From SYFY01 sp031385325 (GTDB taxonomy: Bacteria; Pseudomonadota; Gammaproteobacteria; Pseudomonadales; Azotimanducaceae), in the NCBI GenBank assembly GCA_031385325.1, contig JANNBJ010000163.1:1-39987 (forward strand): DNA of 39,987 bases, written 5' to 3'. Numbering within the stretch: the stretch's first letter is position 1; each line of letters starts with the position of its first letter. Shown here piece by piece: positions 16,363 to 22,827 of this stretch. Below the pieces are notes generated by a model. The model had not been told where the DNA came from, ran no database searches, and worked only from the letters and a program-made list of their open reading frames with translations. Made by a program: the position numbers and the translations under genes.

Positions 16363-16757
16363 ATCGCTGCAAAGTAGCGAAGCTACTTTGTCGGGTCTCT
16401 CCGCAATGTCGGACCTCTGCTTTGTCCCCCCGCAAAGTCGCGAAGCGAGTTTGTCGGGTCTTCCCCCCGCAAAGTCGCGAAGCGAGTTTGTCGGGTCTTT
16501 CTCCCCCACGTTCCAGCACTCCCGACCTACCAATACCCCCAGCCCCGCACCACCAACTCCATGAACCCGTTCTCATGAAGTCATCCCGCTCCCCGCTATC
16601 CTTCACACACCAGCAGTACCGGTGTCCCCGTGGTCAGCCGCAACGAATCCAGACTCATCGCCGTTGAACGTCGCAACATAGCGCTACACGAGGCCAAGCG
16701 ACGCCAACGCAGTATCCCGCAGACGCTATCTGATCGAACTGACTCGACCCCCAACGC
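16363..16757. other. Non-coding region between convergent acnA and lon
   Basis: This 395-bp gap holds four REP-like hairpins in its first third (16367-16490). The remainder is C-rich on the plus strand. It contains only a 48-codon frame from a GTG at 16630 (start MVSRNESRLIAVERRNIALH) with no clear ribosome binding site and no recognised family. I do not call a gene here. Confidence 0.7.
16367..16490. repeat. Cluster of four REP-like hairpin repeats
   Basis: The unit is CCGCAAAGTCGCGAAGCGAG followed by TTTGTCGGGTCTT. Copies begin at about 16367 (variant stem CAAAGTAGC-GAA-GCTACTTTG, perfect 9 bp), 16401 (strongly diverged in the loop and stem), 16430 and 16467 (identical to each other over about 35 bp). 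Each intact copy folds into a 9-bp stem with a GAA loop and a TCGGGTC tail. The cluster sits between two convergent genes, a typical REP/BIME position, and could terminate or protect both transcripts. Confidence 0.8.
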
Positions 16758-19133
16758 TCAAAAAGCGAGCCGATAAACGTCCGAGAACGTCCGTGCAAAT
16801 TCGATCACCAGGCCGCTTCTGACGGCTGCCGGAATCTCCTCCACGTCTCGTGCATTGTCCGCTGGAAGAATGACGCGTCGAATGCCCTGTCGTTTAGCGG
16901 CCAGCAGTTTTTCCCGGATGCCACCAACCGGATAGACCTGACCGGAAAGCGTGAGCTCACCTGTCATGGCGAGCTTGGGTTTGATGGTCTTGCCACTGGC
17001 CAGTGAACACAGCGCGGTAGCCATTGTAACGCCTGCACTGGGGCCATCCTTGGGTGTGGCGCCAGCGGGTACGTGAAGGTGTATGGCGGCATCGTTGAAC
17101 CACTCCGGGTCCAGACCGAGGGTGCGTGCTTCGGATCGAATGAACGAGTACGCGATGTTGGCGGACTCCTGCATGACAGCGCCGAGCTGCCCGGTGAGTT
17201 TCAGGCTGGCGCTGCCGCGATGCACCAGACCTGCCTCGACCGGAAGCGTTGCGCCACCCATGGTGGTCCAGGCCAGACCTGTGACGATACCCACCCCGTG
17301 CTCCATGCGCTCCTGTTCGAACATTCGCGGGCCGAGGTAGTCCTTGACCTCGTTTTTGTGAATCGTCACCGGCGCCTTGGTGCCACTCAGGAGTTTGACG
17401 ACCACCTTGCGAACGATCCGGGCGAGATGTTTGTCCAGCTGCCGCACGCCGGCTTCGCGGGCGTAGTGTTCGACGACTTCCCGTAGTGCCGGCGCGTCGA
17501 TACGAATATCCCTGCGCTTGCGTCCTGATCGTTCGATCTGACGCGGCCACAGATGTTTGCGCGCGATGGCGAGCTTTTCGGAATCGAGGTAGCCGGACAG
17601 TCGAATCACTTCCATGCGGTCCAGCAAGGGACCAGGAATCGTATCGAGCTGGTTGGCCGTACAGATAAACAGCACCTTGGACAGATCAAAATCGATGTCC
17701 AGGTAATGATCACGGAAGTTGGCATTCTGTTCAGGGTCGAGTACTTCAAGTAGCGCTGAAGAAGGATCGCCTTGCCACGACGAGCCGATCTTGTCGACTT
17801 CATCCAGCATGATCACCGGGTTTTGTGTGCCGCAATCCTTGAGGGCTTGCAGGAGTTTGCCAGGCAGCGCGCCGATGTAGGTGCGGCGGTGACCTTTGAT
17901 TTCGGCTTCATCACGCATTCCGCCAATGGAAAAGCGGAAGAATTTGCGATTCAGTGATTCTGCGATGGCTCGGCCGAGCGATGTCTTGCCAACTCCCGGA
18001 GGGCCGACCAGGCAGACGATTGACCCGGATACATTGCCTCGACTGACGCCAAGAGCGAGAAATTCGAGGATGCGATCTTTCACATCATCCAGACCTTCGT
18101 GATGGCGGGCGAGCACCTCTGCCGCCGCGCGCAGGTCGGTTGCATCGATGCTGACCACGCCCCATGGCAGACTGGTTAGCCAGTCGAGATAGTTGCGCGT
18201 CACGCTCCACTCGGATGAGCCAGCCTCCAGCAGAGCGAACTTCTCCATCTCCTCGTTGAAGCGGGTCTGAGCAGACGGTGAAAAGGTCAGCGTCAGTGCG
18301 CGTTCGCGAAACTTGTCGATCTGCGCGGTTTTGTCGTCCTTGGACAGCCCGAGTTCCTTCTGAATGAACTTCAGTTGTTCGCGAAGCACATGTTCGCGCT
18401 GATGGCTCTGGATGTCTTTTTCAACGTGATCGCGAATTTCCTTCTGCGCCTGCGCGATCTTCAGTTCGCGATGCAGCAACTCGACCACTTTCTGCAGACG
18501 CTGGTCGAGGTTCACGGCGTCCAGGATGCCCTGCAGTGTTTCGCGCGAACTCGACGTCAGTGAGGCGGCAAAGTCGGCCAGTAGTGCAGGGCGATTCGGG
18601 CTTGATCGGGCGAGGAAAATCTTCAGTTCCTCGCCATAGAGAGGATTGAGGGGAATCAATTCCTTGATGATGTTGATGATGGCAACGGCGTAGGCCATCT
18701 GTTCGGTTGCCGGCGAGTCGCTGCGATCGGCGAAATACTGCACGCTCGCCACCAGCGGAGGTTCAGACCGGTTCCATTGCCTGACGCGGAAACGTTGCAG
18801 TCCTTCCAGCAGCACATGCAGCACTTCGCCATCACGATGCACCCGGTGGATTCGGCAGGCAGTACCCGTGAGAAAAAGATTGCCCGGACTGATTCCGTTG
18901 TCTGCACTGCCGTCAATGCCGAGCAGTCCGACCACGTCCTGACCCCGTTCGCGGATCGCCTCCATCGTGGGCGACCACATGGCAGCCGACAGCACCAGGG
19001 GCAGCGCTTGTCCAGGAAACAGCGGCCTCTGGTCGTGTGGCAGAATGTGGAGCAGGCCGGGCAGCCCGTCGGTGGCGGGAATGATCTGCTTGTCGTCGTG
19101 TGCGATGAGCACACCGTCTTGTTCGATGTCCAT
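16758..19133 (-). CDS. lon: ATP-dependent protease Lon
   Basis: This 791-residue cytoplasmic AAA+ serine protease degrades misfolded and regulatory proteins. Visible domains: N-terminal LAN domain (residues about 20-220), coiled linker, AAA+ module with Walker A GPPGVGKT (377-384) and Walker B VIMLDEVDKIG, and the C-terminal protease domain with the catalytic dyad Ser699 (DGPSAG) and Lys742 (REKLL), 43 residues apart as in E. coli. The N-terminus diverges from E. coli Lon, so this may be a second Lon paralogue, as some gammaproteobacteria have. The start ATG at 19133 has no Shine-Dalgarno sequence and lies where the predicted heat-shock promoter would start transcription, suggesting a leaderless mRNA; GTG at 19112 is an alternative start. 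The genomic partners clpP/clpX/hupB are absent here. Confidence 0.96.
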   Translation of the reverse strand: MDIEQDGVLIAHDDKQIIPATDGLPGLLHILPHDQRPLFPGQALPLVLSAAMWSPTMEAIRERGQDVVGLLGIDGSADNGISPGNLFLTGTACRIHRVHRDGEVLHVLLEGLQRFRVRQWNRSEPPLVASVQYFADRSDSPATEQMAYAVAIINIIKELIPLNPLYGEELKIFLARSSPNRPALLADFAASLTSSSRETLQGILDAVNLDQRLQKVVELLHRELKIAQAQKEIRDHVEKDIQSHQREHVLREQLKFIQKELGLSKDDKTAQIDKFRERALTLTFSPSAQTRFNEEMEKFALLEAGSSEWSVTRNYLDWLTSLPWGVVSIDATDLRAAAEVLARHHEGLDDVKDRILEFLALGVSRGNVSGSIVCLVGPPGVGKTSLGRAIAESLNRKFFRFSIGGMRDEAEIKGHRRTYIGALPGKLLQALKDCGTQNPVIMLDEVDKIGSSWQGDPSSALLEVLDPEQNANFRDHYLDIDFDLSKVLFICTANQLDTIPGPLLDRMEVIRLSGYLDSEKLAIARKHLWPRQIERSGRKRRDIRIDAPALREVVEHYAREAGVRQLDKHLARIVRKVVVKLLSGTKAPVTIHKNEVKDYLGPRMFEQERMEHGVGIVTGLAWTTMGGATLPVEAGLVHRGSASLKLTGQLGAVMQESANIAYSFIRSEARTLGLDPEWFNDAAIHLHVPAGATPKDGPSAGVTMATALCSLASGKTIKPKLAMTGELTLSGQVYPVGGIREKLLAAKRQGIRRVILPADNARDVEEIPAAVRSGLVIEFARTFSDVYRLAF

Positions 19134-19140
19134 GTCGGTT

Positions 19141-19169
19141 ATCTGGGGGCCGTGACCCCGGGTTTCAAG
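19141..19169 (-). promoter_or_regulatory. Heat-shock (sigma-32) promoter of lon
   Basis: Minus strand: -35 CTTGAAA (19169-19163, 7 of 7), a 15-bp spacer, -10 CCCAGAT (19147-19141; consensus CCCATNT, 6 of 7). The predicted transcription start is at about 19134-19133, at the annotated ATG. Regulation of lon by RpoH is established in E. coli. Confidence 0.75.
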
Positions 19170-19243
19170 TCATCCACCAACGGGTTCTGGTTCGGATCCT
19201 CGCGCCACAGGTGCAACAACCATCTCTCGGTGATCAGCCAGTC

Positions 19244-19271
19244 TTGCAATCAAATGCCCGCGCACTATCAT
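19244..19271 (+). promoter_or_regulatory. Sigma-70-like promoter of the thrS leader
   Basis: -35 TTGCAA (19244-19249), a 16-bp spacer, -10 TATCAT (19266-19271, 5 of 6). The predicted start at about 19277-19278 coincides with the A of the leader ATG, which would make the leader ORF leaderless. Confidence 0.5.
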
Positions 19272-19277
19272 CAACTC

Positions 19278-19355
19278 ATGCTTTCATCTCGTTACACCTG
19301 CACGCGTACATCGACTCGCACTTGTTGCGGGTCGCCGCGTGCGTGCGTTCGGTAG
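19278..19355 (+). CDS. Threonine-rich leader peptide of thrS
   Basis: This 25-codon ORF (residues 1-17 MLSSRYTCTRTSTRTCC) ends with TAG at 19353-19355. Threonine occupies residues 7, 9, 11, 13 and 15, five of nine consecutive codons, using ACC, ACG, ACA and ACT. The Thr run ends six bases before a strong hairpin (19328-19376) whose loop contains the stop codon. A Rho-independent terminator (19414-19455) lies between this ORF and thrS. This is the arrangement of amino-acid biosynthetic leader peptides such as thrL, and of pheM for pheST, where ribosome stalling on hungry codons prevents termination. No Shine-Dalgarno is visible; the predicted transcription start falls on the ATG. The existence of the ORF and structures is seen directly; translation and function are inferred. 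Confidence 0.7.
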   Translation: MLSSRYTCTRTSTRTCCGSPRACVR

Positions 19356-19376
19356 CGAACACGTCGCGGCGGCCCG
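19328..19376 (+). promoter_or_regulatory. Attenuator hairpin 1:2 spanning the leader stop codon
   Basis: CGGGTCGCCGCG (19328-19339) pairs with CGCGGCGGCCCG (19365-19376): twelve pairs including one U-G. The interior extends with CGT/ACG and GTTCG/CGAAC around a GTAG loop (19352-19355) that holds the leader stop TAG. A ribosome halted on the Thr codons would cover the 5' arm. Confidence 0.65.
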
Positions 19377-19381
19377 GACTG

Positions 19382-19432
19382 GGTCGCCACGGGTTCCGGT
19401 ACCATTCCACCTGCAAACCCCGGCCGGCGACC
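19382..19432 (+). promoter_or_regulatory. Candidate antiterminator pairing
   Basis: GGTCGCC (19382-19388) can pair with GGCGACC (19426-19432), and GGGTT (19391-19395) with AACCC (19416-19420). These nested helices would occupy the 5' arm and loop of the terminator. An alternative is CGGCCCGG (19370-19377) with CCGGCCG (19420-19426), which also excludes hairpin 1:2. Which one forms cannot be settled by eye. Confidence 0.4.
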
Positions 19433-19455
19433 GCCTTCCGGGGTTTGGCGTTTTT
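19414..19455 (+). terminator. Intrinsic terminator (attenuator) upstream of thrS
   Basis: CAAACCCCGG (19414-19423) pairs perfectly with CCGGGGTTTG (19438-19447), followed by GCG and TTTTT (19451-19455). It lies 59 bases before the thrS start and downstream of the only evident promoter, so termination here would block thrS expression. Confidence 0.8.
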
Positions 19456-19514
19456 ACGGGTTGGAAATTTCTGCAGGCTGGAAAAGTTGCTGGTGGTCTC
19501 AAGGAGCACAAAAA

Positions 19515-21356
19515 ATGGGCGGTTTTGAACATAGCGGAGATTCACAGGATCAGGACGAGTTGTATCGAGTGCGGCACAGTCTTGCCCACGTCCTGGCACA
19601 AGCCGTTCTCGAATTAAGACCCGGCACCACGCTCGGGTTCGGTCCGCCGATCAAGGACGGCTTCTATTACGACTTCGTGCTGCCACAACCGTTGACGGAT
19701 GAGGACTTCCCCGAACTAGAAAAGCGCATGCGACAGATCATCAAAAAAGGACAGAAGTTTTATCGCGAAGATCTGCCGGCCACTGAGGCGCTGGCGCGAA
19801 TCGATAGCATGGGTGAACCCTACAAGCGGGAATACGCAGAGCAGCTGGTGTCGAAGAACGGTTTGAACGAGTTGTCGTTCTATCGCAACGGAACGTTCCT
19901 CGACATGTGCGAAGGTCCGCACGTTGAAACCACCAAGGACATTCCACGCGACGCGTTCAAGTTGCGCAGTGTGGCTGGCGCCTACTGGCGAGGCGACTCG
20001 CGTAACAAGATGATGAGTCGCATCTACGCGTGGGCGTTCCTGGACAAGGCAACGCTGGACACGCACGTGGCGAATTTCTACGACGCCCAGGCACGTGACC
20101 ACAAAAAACTCGGTCGCGAACTGTCGATCTTCAAGATCGATAACGATATCGGCAAGGGGCTGCCTTTGTGGTTGCCCAATGGCACGGTCATCCGGGACGA
20201 ACTGGAGACGCTTGCCAAGGAACTGGAGTTCAAGGGTGGTTATCAGCGGGTGGCAACGCCGCACCTGGCACGGGAAAATCTTTACTACACCTCGGGGCAC
20301 CTGCCGTATTACGCCGACGGGATGTATCCGCCGATGGAATTGATGGAGTCAAACGAAGACGGCACAGGTCAGGTCAAGGAAACCTATCGACTGCGGCCAA
20401 TGAACTGTCCACATCACCACAAGGTATTTGCCGCCGAGCCACGCAGCTATCGTGAGTTGCCACTGCGGATCGCTGAATATGGGCAGGTGTATCGTTTCGA
20501 AGAATCCGGGGCGGTCAGCGGTCTGCTGCGGGTACGCGGGATGTGCATGAATGATGCGCACATCTATCTGACGCAGGCGCAGATCAAGGACGAATTCAAA
20601 TCGGTACTCGCTCTGTACAAGGAAGCCTACGCGGTGTTCGGGCTGTCCAACTATCGCATTCGTCTATCCCGGTGGGATCCAGAGGATCCAAAGGGCAAGG
20701 AAAAGTACGTCGACAATCCGGCTGCGTGGGCGTCGTCAGAAGCCATACTTGCCGAGGTGCTTGAAGAGCTTGATATCAAGTATGTCGAAGGGCCGGGAGA
20801 AGCTGCGTTCTACGGGCCGAAGATTGATATCCAGTTCGTCACGGTTACTGGCAGGGAAGAAACGGTTTCAACCATCCAGCTGGATTTTTCCGTACCCGAG
20901 CGCTTCAACCTGAAGTATGTCGGACCGGATGGTGAAGAACATACGCCGTATTGCATCCATCGTGCGCCGTTCAGCACCCACGAGCGGTTCGTGGCATTTC
21001 TGATCGAGCACTTTGGTGGTGCATTCCCGACCTGGCTTGCACCCATCCAGGTACAACTGCTGACCGTGTCGGAACAGTATGACGATTACGCCAAGGGGAT
21101 CGTGGCCAAACTGCGCAGCGACTTCATTCGCGCCGAGATTGCGTCATCCAACGAGACGTTGCCGAAGAAGATTCGTGAGGGCACCGTTCGCAAGATTCCC
21201 AATCTGCTGATCATCGGCGAGCGTGAGGTCGCCGATGGCACGGTCACGCTGCGACGATATGGGCACAAGGATCAGCATACGATGTCGGTGGACTCGTTTG
21301 TGAGTGCGATACAGACCAGCATCAAGGAACGCTGCCTGCAGTTCCGGCTGCCCTGA
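19515..21356 (+). CDS. thrS: Threonyl-tRNA synthetase lacking the TGS domain
   Basis: This 613-residue class II synthetase charges tRNA-Thr. It starts directly with the N2 editing domain: HSLAH (H21, H25) and DMCEGPH (C132, H136) are the serine-editing residues. The catalytic core has zinc ligands C298 (RPMNCPH), H349 (NDAHIY) and H482 (CIHRAPF), and TIQLDFSVPERF as motif 3 context. The C-terminal anticodon-binding domain ends at PKKIREGTVRKIPNLLIIGE and beyond. The start ATG 19515 is fixed by AAGGAG eight bases upstream. About 60 N-terminal residues forming the TGS (N1) domain of E. coli ThrRS are absent; the upstream DNA is leader and terminator. The gene is not followed by infC-rpmI-rplT, unlike the common arrangement. 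Expression is predicted to be controlled by threonine attenuation. Confidence 0.96.
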   Translation: MGGFEHSGDSQDQDELYRVRHSLAHVLAQAVLELRPGTTLGFGPPIKDGFYYDFVLPQPLTDEDFPELEKRMRQIIKKGQKFYREDLPATEALARIDSMGEPYKREYAEQLVSKNGLNELSFYRNGTFLDMCEGPHVETTKDIPRDAFKLRSVAGAYWRGDSRNKMMSRIYAWAFLDKATLDTHVANFYDAQARDHKKLGRELSIFKIDNDIGKGLPLWLPNGTVIRDELETLAKELEFKGGYQRVATPHLARENLYYTSGHLPYYADGMYPPMELMESNEDGTGQVKETYRLRPMNCPHHHKVFAAEPRSYRELPLRIAEYGQVYRFEESGAVSGLLRVRGMCMNDAHIYLTQAQIKDEFKSVLALYKEAYAVFGLSNYRIRLSRWDPEDPKGKEKYVDNPAAWASSEAILAEVLEELDIKYVEGPGEAAFYGPKIDIQFVTVTGREETVSTIQLDFSVPERFNLKYVGPDGEEHTPYCIHRAPFSTHERFVAFLIEHFGGAFPTWLAPIQVQLLTVSEQYDDYAKGIVAKLRSDFIRAEIASSNETLPKKIREGTVRKIPNLLIIGEREVADGTVTLRRYGHKDQHTMSVDSFVSAIQTSIKERCLQFRLP

Positions 21357-21390
21357 TCGGCGAAGTTCCTGACTTCGTGGACAACGCCCC

Positions 21391-22827
21391 GTGACCTCGA
21401 CCACTGTCGCCCAGACGTTGGCGCAGCTCCTGGGTGTTGCAGACTGGCAGGCACTCGTCCTCACTGGCTCCTATCTGTTGCTGGGGGCAGCTGCAGGTGC
21501 GCATGCCTTGCTCAACAAAACAGAACCTCGCGCCGCACAGGTCTGGTTGTTCATTTGTCTGTTCATTCCGATCGCCGGCGCTGCGCTGTATTTTGCCATC
21601 GGCGTCAATCGCATTCAGACCCGGGCCAGGCGCCTGCATGAGCCCCAACGACAGGATATAACGACCCCGCGACTGTCCCGTGAATCACTGACACGACACG
21701 GTCAGTATCTGGTGATCGGCAACCGGGTAGCCGACATGTCGGCCCGGGAAGGCAACCTGGCTGAGATGTTGTTCAATGGTGATGAAGCGTATCCAGCGAT
21801 GCTCAAGGCGATTGCCGAAGCGAAAGAACGCGTATTGCTGTGCACGTACATCTTCGATACCGACCAGGTTGGCGCTGAATTCGTGTCGGAACTCCAGGCT
21901 GCGGTGCAACGCGGCGTGGTCGTACGCGTGCTGGTGGATGCCATCGGTGAACTCTATTCCTGGCCACACATTTCGCGGGTGCTCAGGCGCGCGGGCATCG
22001 CGCATCGCCGATTCATGCCACCACGCTGGCTGCCACCCTTCGGTTACGTCAACCTGCGAACGCATCGCAAACTGCTGCTGGTGGATCGCGACGTCGCCTT
22101 CTGTGGTGGCATGAACATCAGTGACCGGCATGTTGCGAAGGTTGATGGCAGTCGGAAAGTCGATGACGTGCATTTCTGCCTGCGCGGCCCTGTGGCCACC
22201 GATCTGCAGCGTCTGTTTCTCGATGATTGGCGCTTCGCGGCGGAAGAAAATCTGCCTTTGCTGACGCACAAAAACGTGTCGGGAAACATGTTATGCCGGG
22301 TAGTTCCGGATGGTCCGAATGAAGACCTCGACAAATTGCTCTTCATCATCCAGGGCGCCATCGCCACCGCTCGCGAGAGCATTCTGATCATGACGCCTTA
22401 CTTCCTGCCTGAACGGGATCTCATCGTCGCTTTGCAAACCGCGGCCCTGCGAGGGGTAGAGGTGGGCATTGTGGTGCCACGACGCAGCAATCTGCCGTTT
22501 GTGGATTGGGCGATGCAGCATGCCTTGCCGGCACTCGTTGCGCAGGGCGTTCGTGTGTTCCGGCGCGAGACCTTTTCTCATGCCAAATTGTTTGCGGTGG
22601 ACGGACGTTATGCGTTGATTGGCAGTGCGAATCTGGATCCACGCAGTCTGCGTCTCAACTTTGAAGTTGGCGTCGAGATATTCGATGAGAATTTTGCGCG
22701 AGCCATCGAAATCGTCATTCGTTCGGACATGGTTGGCCCGGGGGAAACCGTTGCCGGTCTGACAGGGCGAGGGCGCCTGCCTCGACTACGAGATGCTGCC
22801 ATGGCGCTGTTTACGCCCTATCTCTGA
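21391..22827 (+). CDS. cls: Cardiolipin synthase (phospholipase D family)
   Basis: This 478-residue inner-membrane enzyme condenses phosphatidylglycerol into cardiolipin. Two N-terminal membrane helices (about residues 20-38 and 48-68) precede two HKD motifs of the phospholipase D superfamily: HRKLLLVDRDVAFCGGMN and HAKLFAVDGRYALIGSANLD. Length and layout match ClsA-type enzymes. The start is GTG 21391, 34 bases after the thrS stop, with no strong ribosome binding site. A small hairpin (CGAAGT-TCCTG-ACTTCG, 21361-21377) lies in the gap. Co-transcription with thrS is possible. The 3' end overlaps the convergent peptidase gene by 10 bp. Confidence 0.94.
   Translation: MTSTTVAQTLAQLLGVADWQALVLTGSYLLLGAAAGAHALLNKTEPRAAQVWLFICLFIPIAGAALYFAIGVNRIQTRARRLHEPQRQDITTPRLSRESLTRHGQYLVIGNRVADMSAREGNLAEMLFNGDEAYPAMLKAIAEAKERVLLCTYIFDTDQVGAEFVSELQAAVQRGVVVRVLVDAIGELYSWPHISRVLRRAGIAHRRFMPPRWLPPFGYVNLRTHRKLLLVDRDVAFCGGMNISDRHVAKVDGSRKVDDVHFCLRGPVATDLQRLFLDDWRFAAEENLPLLTHKNVSGNMLCRVVPDGPNEDLDKLLFIIQGAIATARESILIMTPYFLPERDLIVALQTAALRGVEVGIVVPRRSNLPFVDWAMQHALPALVAQGVRVFRRETFSHAKLFAVDGRYALIGSANLDPRSLRLNFEVGVEIFDENFARAIEIVIRSDMVGPGETVAGLTGRGRLPRLRDAAMALFTPYL

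Noticed and set aside
16367..16490. Possible small CRISPR array
   Set aside because: The units have 3-13 bp between them rather than unique 30-bp spacers, and form stable hairpins typical of REP elements.
16333..16667. Short frames on both strands over the acnA-lon gap
   Set aside because: Their repeated peptide patterns (for example KLASRLCGG and CRVFPPQSREA) come from translating the hairpin repeats. They have no independent coding evidence.
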